Both the position numbers and the translations under genes were made by a program. Below are positions 1-5,239 of a stretch of DNA of 5,867 nucleotides, one piece after another. Location: the NCBI GenBank assembly GCA_005788585.1, contig SYBY01000447.1, positions 1 through 5,867 of the forward strand, read 5' to 3'. The notes beneath the pieces are model-generated. The model did not search any database. It was not told where the DNA came from and saw only the letters and a list, made by a program, of their open reading frames with translations. Every line of letters starts with the position of its first letter. The first letter of the stretch is position 1. This stretch comes from Actinomycetota bacterium. GTDB lineage: Bacteria; Actinomycetota; Thermoleophilia; Solirubrobacterales; Solirubrobacteraceae.

Positions 1-92
1 AGTGGCGACAACAATTGGCAGCGCCTTGTGCGCACGGTAAATCGCAATCTCTTTTGCCACGTCCGATGCATTGCCCTCGAGCAATCCGGTTG
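1..92. other. Compositionally distinct segment at the left edge; probable sequence junction
   Basis: By hand count about 56% of bases 1-90 are G or C, and 53% for 1-60, against 70% for 121-180 and similar values further in. The crotonase frame loses family resemblance at this boundary. A different minus-strand frame (codons 93-91 through 3-1) becomes the plausible coding one: 31 residues without a stop, including EGNASDVAKEIAIYRAHK followed by ALPIVVAT, with an ordinary mix of helix-like and hydrophobic residues. I do not recognise the protein. That frame does not contain the crotonase continuation either, so a single-base frameshift is not enough to explain it. The segment could be the edge of an insertion, a recombination joint or an assembly chimera; 92 bases cannot decide. 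Confidence 0.5.
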
Positions 93-395
93 CACCGGCA
101 GCTCGATCCAGCCGTAGGACACCTGCTGCGCGACGTTCGCGAGCTGCCCATCCGGGCGGTCGAGAATGGACGTGGGGTCGCCGTCGAAGCCGGCGAAGTC
201 CAGGCCGGCGCAGAAGCTCGGTCCGTCGCCGTACAGGACGATGGCGCGCACACCGGGCTCGTCGCGCAGCTGCGCGATCGCCGCGACGATGCCGTCGAAC
301 ATCGCGCGATCGAGGCCGTTGTGCTTCGCACCGCGGTTCAGTCGCACCTCGGCGATGGGGCCGTCGATCTCGACGACCACCCGCTCTTCGGACAT
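1..395 (-). CDS. Enoyl-CoA hydratase/isomerase (crotonase) family protein, N-terminal part, disrupted near position 93
   Basis: The ATG at 395-393 opens a frame that reads as a crotonase-fold protein for about 101 residues. LNRGAKHNGLD (residues 19-29) resembles the N-terminal family motif, IVLYGDGPSFCAGLDF (52-67) is the strand and oxyanion-hole region, and GWIELPV (95-101) normally precedes a second oxyanion-hole glycine motif. Crotonases hydrate, isomerise or cleave acyl-CoA thioesters in the cytoplasm; the substrate cannot be told here. The start is supported by a strong Shine-Dalgarno at 402-408 and by lying 2 nt after the hisA stop, so the gene is probably the distal member of the his operon. 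After residue 101 the frame stays open to the window edge, but its residues no longer look like a crotonase and its codons (AGA, AGG, CGA, TTG, TTT) are unlike its neighbours. The second glycine motif and catalytic acidic residues are not seen in any frame. Only 93-395 is trustworthy; the full family length is about 250-270 residues. Confidence 0.72.
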   Translation of the reverse strand, partial: MSEERVVVEIDGPIAEVRLNRGAKHNGLDRAMFDGIVAAIAQLRDEPGVRAIVLYGDGPSFCAGLDFAGFDGDPTSILDRPDGQLANVAQQVSYGWIELPVQPDCSRAMHRTWQKRLRFTVRTRRCQLLSP

Positions 396-397
396 GG

Positions 398-1147
398 CTA
401 TCCCTCCTGGACCAGCGGCAGGCGGCCTTCGAGCGCGGCCTGCCCCTCGGCGATCGTGAACTTGCGCTCGTAGAGCGCCTTGCCGGCGATCACCCCGCCG
501 AGGTTGACCTGGCGCAGCTCTGCGAGCGCCTGGAGATCGGCCAGTGACCCGATCCCGCCGGAGTAGAGAAAGCGGCCGCGCACGACCGACGCGATGCGCT
601 TGACCTCGTCGATGTCCGCACCGCCCTGCATGCCGTCGCGGTCGACGTTGGTGTAGACGAACGAGCGCACGCCGCGGTCCTGGAGCCGCTCGATGACGGC
701 GTCCGCGGGCATCTGCGTCGTCTCGGTCCAGCCCGCCGTGGAGATGTTTCCGCCGCGGGTGTCGACCGACACGACGACGCGGTCGCCGTACGCCGACAGC
801 ACGTCGTCGAGGAAGTCGACGTCCGTGAATGCCGCGGTGCCCAGGATCACGCGCTCGGCACCGGCGCGCAGCGCGTCGCGCACGGCGGGCAGCGACCGCA
901 GCCCGCCGCCCGTCTGGACGGGGACGCCCAGCTCGCTCGTGATGCGCTGGAGGTGGTCGAGGTTCTTCGGCTCGCCGGTCTTCGCGCCGTCGAGATCGAC
1001 GACGTGCAGGAAGCGCGCGCCCTCCTCCACCCAGTGGCGGGCGGCCTCGAGCGGATCGTCCTCGTAGACGGTCTTCGCGTTGAAGTCACCCTGGACGAGG
1101 CGGACGGCCTTGCCCTCGTAGATGTCGATGGCGGGATACAGGATCAT
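398..1147 (-). CDS. hisA: ProFAR isomerase HisA (1-(5-phosphoribosyl)-5-[(5-phosphoribosylamino)methylideneamino]imidazole-4-carboxamide isomerase)
   Basis: HisA catalyses the Amadori rearrangement of ProFAR to PRFAR, the fourth step of histidine synthesis, in the cytoplasm. The 249-residue product has the usual length and a complete (beta/alpha)8 barrel signature. Catalytic Asp8 lies in YPAIDIYEG and the second catalytic Asp129 in VSVDTRGG. Thr166 and Asp171 lie in YTNVDRDGM. Phosphate-binding glycines are in QTGGGLR (78-84) and YSGGIGS (195-201), followed by VIAGKALYE near the C-terminus. Asp8/Asp129/Thr166/Asp171 keep the spacing of the known Thermotoga HisA residues 8/127/164/169. The ATG is 9 nt after a GAGGT and overlaps the hisH stop as ATGA; the gene ends in TAG 2 nt before the crotonase start. 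In many Actinobacteria this position is held by the bifunctional HisA/TrpF enzyme PriA. The loop here (ISTAGW) lacks the Arg found two residues before the Trp in mycobacterial PriA, so ordinary HisA is favoured but not proven. Confidence 0.95.
   Translation of the reverse strand: MILYPAIDIYEGKAVRLVQGDFNAKTVYEDDPLEAARHWVEEGARFLHVVDLDGAKTGEPKNLDHLQRITSELGVPVQTGGGLRSLPAVRDALRAGAERVILGTAAFTDVDFLDDVLSAYGDRVVVSVDTRGGNISTAGWTETTQMPADAVIERLQDRGVRSFVYTNVDRDGMQGGADIDEVKRIASVVRGRFLYSGGIGSLADLQALAELRQVNLGGVIAGKALYERKFTIAEGQAALEGRLPLVQEG
402..408 (-). promoter_or_regulatory. Shine-Dalgarno of the crotonase gene, inside the end of hisA
   Basis: The minus strand reads AGGAGGG here, then 6 nt to the ATG at 395-393. 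The site overlaps the last sense codons of hisA (Gln-Glu-Gly) just before its TAG stop. It is among the strongest ribosome binding sites in the window, and it fixes the crotonase start and ties its translation to hisA. Confidence 0.75.
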
Positions 1148-1773
1148 GCGAAGGCGACCTCGCGGCAGTGCTTGACGTAGTTGCGCAGCAGCGCGAGGCC
1201 GTGCGTCGAGGACTTCTCAGGATGGCACTGCGCGCCGAAGATCGTCAGCCCGTGTGCCACGAGGGAGACGAACTCGCTGCCGTACCGCCCCATCCCGAGC
1301 ACGTCGTCGGGGTCCGTGGGGTGCACGACGAAGCTGTGCACGTGGTAGAGCGCCACCGGATCCGGCAGGCCCGCGAGCAGCGGCGATCCCTCGCGCGTGG
1401 CGCGGACGAGGTTCCAGCCGATGTGCGGCAGCTTCTGCCCCTTCGGGTCGAGCCGGCGGACCTCGCCGCCCAGCAGGCCGAGCCCCTCGGCGCCCTCGTG
1501 CTCCTCGCTGCGCTCGAACAGCAGCTGCATGCCGAGGCAGAGGCCGATGACCGGGACGCCGGCCGCGGATCGCTCGCGGATCAGGTCGCCGAGCCCCGAG
1601 GAGGTCAGCCGCCGCATCGCCTCCGGGAACGCGCCCACGCCGGGCAGGACGAGTCCTTCGGCGCGCTCGAGCGCCTGCTCGTCGCTCGTCAGGTCGACCT
1701 GGGCCCCAACCCGCTCGAAGGCCTTGACGACGGAGCGGCGGTTGCCCATCCCGTAGTCGACGACCCCGATCAC
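1144..1773 (-). CDS. hisH: Imidazole glycerol phosphate synthase, glutaminase subunit HisH
   Basis: HisH hydrolyses glutamine and channels ammonia to the HisF barrel, which turns PRFAR into IGP and AICAR. The 209-residue protein is a full-length class I (triad) glutamine amidotransferase. It starts MIGVVDYGMGN, carries the oxyanion-strand motif LPGVGAF (43-49), the nucleophile Cys79 in GLCLGMQLLFE, YHVHSF (143-148), and the triad His184 and Glu186 in AQCHPEKSS. The start is GTG at 1773-1771, overlapping the hisB TGA as GTGA. No good Shine-Dalgarno is placed before it (AAGGG lies about 13 nt away), so translation probably depends on ribosomes arriving from hisB. It overlaps hisA by 4 nt. Its partner hisF, which often follows hisA, is not in this window. 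Confidence 0.96.
   Translation of the reverse strand: MIGVVDYGMGNRRSVVKAFERVGAQVDLTSDEQALERAEGLVLPGVGAFPEAMRRLTSSGLGDLIRERSAAGVPVIGLCLGMQLLFERSEEHEGAEGLGLLGGEVRRLDPKGQKLPHIGWNLVRATREGSPLLAGLPDPVALYHVHSFVVHPTDPDDVLGMGRYGSEFVSLVAHGLTIFGAQCHPEKSSTHGLALLRNYVKHCREVAFA
1157..1161 (-). promoter_or_regulatory. Shine-Dalgarno of hisA
   Basis: The minus strand reads GAGGT, 9 nt before the hisA ATG and within the last codons of hisH. It is a moderate site that supports the ATG at 1147 as the start, alongside the ATGA stop/start overlap. Confidence 0.5.
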
Positions 1774-2366
1774 GTCGTCAGCGTGCCCTTCGTGGACGGG
1801 ACCCCGGTCTCCGTCGGGTCGATGCTCGTCGCGGCGCGCAGCGCGCGGGCGAACGCCTTGAAGAGCGCCTCGATGATGTGGTGCGCGTTGGTGCCGCGCT
1901 GGACGTCGAGGTGCAGCGTCAGCTTCGCCGAGTTCGCGACCGCGCGGAAGAACTCCTCGGTCAGCTCGTGGTCAAACCCACCGGTCACGCCGGGCACGAG
2001 CTGCGGCGCGTCGAAGGCCACGAACGGGCGGCCGGAGATGTCCAGCGCGCAGCTCGCGCGCGCCTCGTCCATCGGGACGGTCGCTGCGCCGTAGCGATAG
2101 ATGCCCGCGCGATCGCCCAGCGCCCGGTCGAGCGCCTGGCCCAGCACGATCCCCGTGTCCTCCACCGTGTGGTGCCCGCCCGTCTGCAGGTCGCCGGTGA
2201 CCTTGACGTCGAGGTCCATGCGCCCGTGGCGGGCGAGCAGGTCGAGCATGTGGTCGAAGAAGCCGACGCCCGTCTCGCGCACGCCGTCGCCCGTCCCGTC
2301 GAGGGTCAGGCTCAGGCGCACGTCGGTTTCCTTCGTGGCGCGGTCGATGGCAGCGGTGCGAGTCAC
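1770..2366 (-). CDS. hisB: Imidazoleglycerol-phosphate dehydratase HisB (monofunctional)
   Basis: HisB removes water from IGP to give imidazole-acetol phosphate, using a di-manganese centre in a 24-mer. The 198-residue product matches the monofunctional family length. Metal-binding motifs are intact: HHTVED (65-70) and HHIIEA (162-167), with FFDHML (36-41), DEARA (100-104), FDHELTEEFF (131-140) and the C-terminal PSTKG (190-194). No HAD-type histidinol-phosphatase domain is fused, unlike the E. coli protein. The frame is open upstream to an ATG at 2561, but those 65 extra residues are Arg/Gly/Pro-rich antiregister reading of hisD and fit no family. The GTG at 2366-2364 gives the typical start MTRTAAIDRATKETD and overlaps the hisD TGA as GTGA, so I chose it. 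No convincing Shine-Dalgarno precedes it, which points to coupling with hisD. A 4-nt GTGA overlap also joins it to hisH. Confidence 0.95.
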   Translation of the reverse strand: MTRTAAIDRATKETDVRLSLTLDGTGDGVRETGVGFFDHMLDLLARHGRMDLDVKVTGDLQTGGHHTVEDTGIVLGQALDRALGDRAGIYRYGAATVPMDEARASCALDISGRPFVAFDAPQLVPGVTGGFDHELTEEFFRAVANSAKLTLHLDVQRGTNAHHIIEALFKAFARALRAATSIDPTETGVPSTKGTLTT

Positions 2367-3631
2367 GATCCGTGAGTTTGCCCGATCCGGGCCTCCATCG
2401 ACTGGGCGTGCACCTCGAAGCCCTCCGCACGGGCGATCGCCGCGCCCGCGGGCGCGAGCGTCGCGGCGGCCGGACCCAGGCGCACCTCGCTCATCCGGCG
2501 CCGGAAGACGCGTGCGGACAGGCCCGACGCGAAGCGCGCCGCGCCACCGGTGGGAAGGCAATGGTTCGAACCGGCGACGTAGTCGCCGAACGCGGTGCCG
2601 CTCGCACCGCCCACCAGGACGCAGCCGGCACGCTGGACGCGGCGGGCCAGGCGCTCACACGACGGCCCGACGAGCTGGAGGTGCTCGGGCGCGAACGCCT
2701 CGCTGACGGCCAGCGCCTCCAGCGGGCTTGAGGCGTGCGCGAGCACCACCCCGCCCGCGTCGACGGTGTTTCGGTCCGCGGCGAGCTCGGCCACGCGGTC
2801 GGCCAGCGCCTCGAGTGCCTCGGCGTCGTCGCTGGCGGCCAGAACGACGCTCGCGGGCCCGTGCTCGCCCTGCGCGAGCAGGTCCAGCGCGATCGGGTCG
2901 AGGTCGGCGTCGCCGTCGAACACGACCGCGAGGTCGCTCGGGCCGTAGAAGCCGTCGATGCCCACCGCGTCGGACACCTGGCGCTTGGCCTCCTGCACCC
3001 AGAGGTTCCCGGGCCCGGCGATCACGTCGACGCGCGGAACCGACTCGGTGCCGTAGGCCAGTGCTGCGACGGCGTGCGCGCCGCCCATCGCGTAGACCTC
3101 GTGGACTCCGGCGAGCGCGGCCGCGCCGAGGATCACCGGGTGCACCGGCGGCGGGGTGACGACGCAGACCTCCTCGACCCCCGCGGCCCGCGCGGTCACG
3201 ACGCCCATGATGAGCGTCGACGGGTACGGGTTGCGGCCACCGGGGACGTAGATGGCGGCTCGGGTCACCGGGATCTCGCGCAGCGTCACCGTCTGCCCCT
3301 GCGGCAGCACGACCTCGCGGTCCTCGCCCACGCCGGCGTCGGCGACGATCGCGACGTTGGCGATGGCGACCTGCAGTCCGTTGCGCAATTCGGGATCGAG
3401 GTCGACCTCGAACGCCTCGGGCGGCACGCGCAGCGCGGCGTCCGCGGGCGCGGCACCGCCGTAGTCGAAGCGCTCGACGAGCTCGCGCAGCGCGGCGTCT
3501 CCGCCGCTGCGCACCGTCTCGATGATCTCCGCGACGTTGCCGGCGACGGAGTCGGCCTGCGGGGCCATGGCGCGCGCGGCGGCGGCCACCGCGGCGGGAT
3601 CGCCCTCGACCGCGAGGCGCTCAACCCGCAC
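2363..3631 (-). CDS. hisD: Histidinol dehydrogenase HisD
   Basis: HisD performs the last two steps of the pathway, the NAD-dependent four-electron oxidation of histidinol to histidine via histidinaldehyde. The 422-residue length is normal. Residues aligning by eye with the known zinc ligands are Gln254 and His257 (AQGEHG), Asp350 (FGDYVAGSNH) and His408 (EGFEVHAQSME). The catalytic Glu-His pair is Glu316-His317 in FAPEHLQLVG. Other family motifs are YVPGGRNPYPS (128-138), AMGGAHAVAALAYGTES (181-197) and IAGPGNLWVQEAKRQV (204-219). The usual AGPSE is YGPSD here (229-233), a conservative change. The GTG start at 3631-3629 is 7 nt after GGAG and lies 11 nt inside the end of hisG. hisB follows directly through a 4-nt overlap, with no hisC between them. 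Confidence 0.97.
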   Translation of the reverse strand: MRVERLAVEGDPAAVAAAARAMAPQADSVAGNVAEIIETVRSGGDAALRELVERFDYGGAAPADAALRVPPEAFEVDLDPELRNGLQVAIANVAIVADAGVGEDREVVLPQGQTVTLREIPVTRAAIYVPGGRNPYPSTLIMGVVTARAAGVEEVCVVTPPPVHPVILGAAALAGVHEVYAMGGAHAVAALAYGTESVPRVDVIAGPGNLWVQEAKRQVSDAVGIDGFYGPSDLAVVFDGDADLDPIALDLLAQGEHGPASVVLAASDDAEALEALADRVAELAADRNTVDAGGVVLAHASSPLEALAVSEAFAPEHLQLVGPSCERLARRVQRAGCVLVGGASGTAFGDYVAGSNHCLPTGGAARFASGLSARVFRRRMSEVRLGPAAATLAPAGAAIARAEGFEVHAQSMEARIGQTHGS

Positions 3632-4268
3632 GGGTGAGCTCCAGCTCGCGAATCCGGGCGACGAGGTCGTCGATCGCCTCGGCCTTCAGCTTGTGCGCCA
3701 CGGGGTTGGCGATGAGCCGTGCCGTCGAGTCGAAGAGGTGCTCGCGCTCGATCAGCCCGTTCTCGCGCATGGTCGTGCCCGTCGCCGTGAGATCGACGAT
3801 CGCCTCGGCCAGCCCGGTGAGCGGCGCGAGCTCGACCGACCCCTTGACCTCCACGATCTCCGCCTGGCGCCCGGTCGCCTCGAAGTACCGCGACGCGGTC
3901 TTCAGGTACTTGGTCGCGATCCGCACGATGCCAAGCCGCCGCAGCGCCTCCTCAGCAGGGTCCGGCCCGTCGACACTCGCGACGACCATGCGGCAGAAGC
4001 CGTAATGCAGGTCGAGCAGTTCGTACACCTCGCGCTCGGACTGCTCGGTCAGCACGTCCTTGCCCGTGATCCCGATGTCGGCGGCGCCCGCTTCGACATA
4101 CGTGGGGACGTCGCTCGGGCGCATCGTCACGATCCCGATGTCGGCGAACAGCAGCTTGCGGTCGTTCGCGCGCACCTCGGCGGTGTCGATGCCCAGACGG
4201 TCGAGCAGCTCGAGCGTGTCGCCCAGCAGGGCCCCGCGGGGGACGGCGATGGTGAGCGGCGGCGTCAT
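3621..4268 (-). CDS. hisG: ATP phosphoribosyltransferase catalytic subunit HisG, short form
   Basis: HisG condenses ATP with PRPP to phosphoribosyl-ATP, the committed and feedback-controlled step of histidine synthesis. The 215-residue product is the short form (HisG-S), which lacks the C-terminal ACT-like regulatory domain and works in a complex with HisZ, encoded immediately upstream. Motifs in order are LTIAVPRGALL (5-15), ADIGITGKDVL (63-73), VRIATKYL (115-122), GSVELAPLTGLAEAIVDL (143-160) and the PRPP-binding loop TATGTTMRENGL (161-172). Two starts are possible: GTG at 4271-4269 (216 residues, 4-nt GTGA overlap with hisZ) or ATG at 4268-4266 (1-nt overlap, TGATG). The AGGAGG at 4276-4281 is 4 nt from the GTG and 7 nt from the ATG, so I prefer the ATG. 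hisD begins inside its 3' end with an 11-nt overlap. Confidence 0.96.
   Translation of the reverse strand: MTPPLTIAVPRGALLGDTLELLDRLGIDTAEVRANDRKLLFADIGIVTMRPSDVPTYVEAGAADIGITGKDVLTEQSEREVYELLDLHYGFCRMVVASVDGPDPAEEALRRLGIVRIATKYLKTASRYFEATGRQAEIVEVKGSVELAPLTGLAEAIVDLTATGTTMRENGLIEREHLFDSTARLIANPVAHKLKAEAIDDLVARIRELELTRAG
3639..3642 (-). promoter_or_regulatory. Shine-Dalgarno of hisD, within hisG
   Basis: The minus strand reads GGAG, 7 nt before the GTG start of hisD and inside the last codons of hisG. It supports the GTG at 3631 as the start. Confidence 0.5.
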
Positions 4269-5230
4269 CACGAACCCTCCTCGCCGTGCAGGGCGAGGTG
4301 CAGCCGATCGACGACGAGCGCGAAGCCCACCGCAGGCTGAGACCGGCCGAACTGCCCCAGCAGATCGTCGTAGCGCCCACCGCCGCCGAGCGGCACACCC
4401 AGCGCCGGGTCGTACACCTCGAAGACCGCGCCGGTGTAGTAGCCGAGGTCGCGCACGAGCCCGAGGTCGAAGATCACGCGCTCGGCGACGTCATCGTCGA
4501 GCAGCGCGTGCACGTCGCGCAGCCCGGCGACCGACGCGGCGGCCGCAGGCGGCACCGCGTCGAGGACCTCGGCGCCGCCTCGCTGCTGGGCGAGCTCCAG
4601 CAGGCTCTCGGCGGCCGCGCGGTCCAGCCCGGCGGAGATGAGCTCGCGCTCGACCCCGACGAAGTCGTGCGTGCTGAGCTCGTGGAGGATCTTCGTGCGC
4701 GCTTCGCCGGTGATGCCGAGTCCCTCGAGCACGCCCGGGAAGAGCGACGCGTCGCCCAAGCCGACGCGGAAGTCGCGCAGCCCTGTCGCGGCGAGACCGC
4801 GGCACAGGACCGTCAGCGCCTCGGCGGTGCCCTCGGGCGCCCCGGAGCCGATGAGCTCGATGCCCACCTGCAGCAGCTCCCGCGACATCCCCCGGCGCGG
4901 ACGCACCTGGCGGTAGGCGTGCGCGAGGTACCAGAACCTCAGCGGCGGCTCGGCGGTCGCGTACCGGGTCGACGCCACCCGGGCGATGGGCACGGTCATG
5001 TCCGACCGCAGGACGAGCACGTCGCCGTGGTCGTCGACGACGCGGTACGCCGGCCGCGCGCCTGCGAGGTCGCCCTTGGCGAGCACCGACTCGTACTCGA
5101 GCGCCGGCGTGCTCACCTCGCCGTAGCCGGCCCCCTCGAACACGCTGCGCAGCGCGTCGCTGATCGCACGCAGTTCGCGCATCTCATCCGGCAGGACGTC
5201 GCGCGTCCCGGAGGGGATCGGCAGGGTCAT
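4268..5230 (-). CDS. hisZ: ATP phosphoribosyltransferase regulatory subunit HisZ
   Basis: HisZ is a histidyl-tRNA synthetase paralogue that lacks aminoacylation activity and forms a hetero-oligomer with short HisG, which it activates and makes sensitive to histidine. The 320-residue protein starts with PIPSGTRDVLPDEM. It carries class II synthetase-core motifs: VLRSDMTVPIARVAS (73-87), FWYLAHAYRQVRPRRG (99-114) around motif 2, RDLGYYTGAVFEVYDP (260-275), and GGGGRYDDLLGQFG (282-295) in the motif 3 region. It ends soon after, without the C-terminal anticodon-binding domain of a true HisRS (about 420 residues or more), which with the adjacent short hisG settles HisZ over HisS. The ATG at 5230-5228 lies 9 nt after the murA stop with no clear Shine-Dalgarno, so it may rely on coupling to murA. 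It shares 1 nt (or 4) with hisG. Confidence 0.94.
   Translation of the reverse strand: MTLPIPSGTRDVLPDEMRELRAISDALRSVFEGAGYGEVSTPALEYESVLAKGDLAGARPAYRVVDDHGDVLVLRSDMTVPIARVASTRYATAEPPLRFWYLAHAYRQVRPRRGMSRELLQVGIELIGSGAPEGTAEALTVLCRGLAATGLRDFRVGLGDASLFPGVLEGLGITGEARTKILHELSTHDFVGVERELISAGLDRAAAESLLELAQQRGGAEVLDAVPPAAAASVAGLRDVHALLDDDVAERVIFDLGLVRDLGYYTGAVFEVYDPALGVPLGGGGRYDDLLGQFGRSQPAVGFALVVDRLHLALHGEEGS
4276..4281 (-). promoter_or_regulatory. Shine-Dalgarno of hisG, within the end of hisZ
   Basis: The minus strand reads AGGAGG (with one more G following), among the strongest ribosome binding sites seen in the window. Its 7-nt distance to the ATG at 4268, against 4 nt to the in-frame GTG at 4271, decides the preferred hisG start. 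Its strength may help HisG be made in amounts matching HisZ. Confidence 0.7.
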
Positions 5231-5239
5231 AGGCCCAGA

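Noticed and set aside
1..395. Simple frameshift in the crotonase gene
   Set aside because: None of the three minus frames in 1-92 shows the expected crotonase continuation, and GC also changes, so a single indel does not explain the break.
71..547. Overlapping plus-strand open frames near the left edge
   Set aside because: They are Arg/Ser-rich and antisense to the crotonase start and the hisA end, and they run across the composition break.
1168..2094. 308-codon plus-strand open frame opposite hisH and hisB
   Set aside because: It is antisense to two conserved genes, spans their overlap, has low-complexity composition and matches no family I recognise.
2367..2561. 65-residue N-terminal extension of HisB to an ATG at 2561
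   Set aside because: The extension is Arg/Gly/Pro-rich, lies within hisD in another frame, and is absent from the monofunctional IGPD family; the GTG at 2366 gives the normal length and a GTGA overlap.
2735..3637. 300-codon plus-strand open frame opposite hisD
   Set aside because: It lies wholly antisense to the well-supported hisD, is rich in Arg/Gly/Val/His with no recognisable motif, and is the expected by-product of high-GC codon bias.
3522..4340. 272-codon plus-strand open frame across hisG and the hisZ end
   Set aside because: It is a shadow frame opposite hisG with no motif or ribosome binding site of its own that I can support.
4268..5230. Reading this gene as histidyl-tRNA synthetase (hisS)
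   Set aside because: The product stops after the catalytic-core-like domain, has no C-terminal anticodon-binding domain, and sits next to a short-form hisG.
5231..5239. Possible promoter or terminator between murA and hisZ
   Set aside because: Only 9 nt are available. No stable hairpin with a T-run and no -35/-10 pair can be made out, so read-through is the simpler view.
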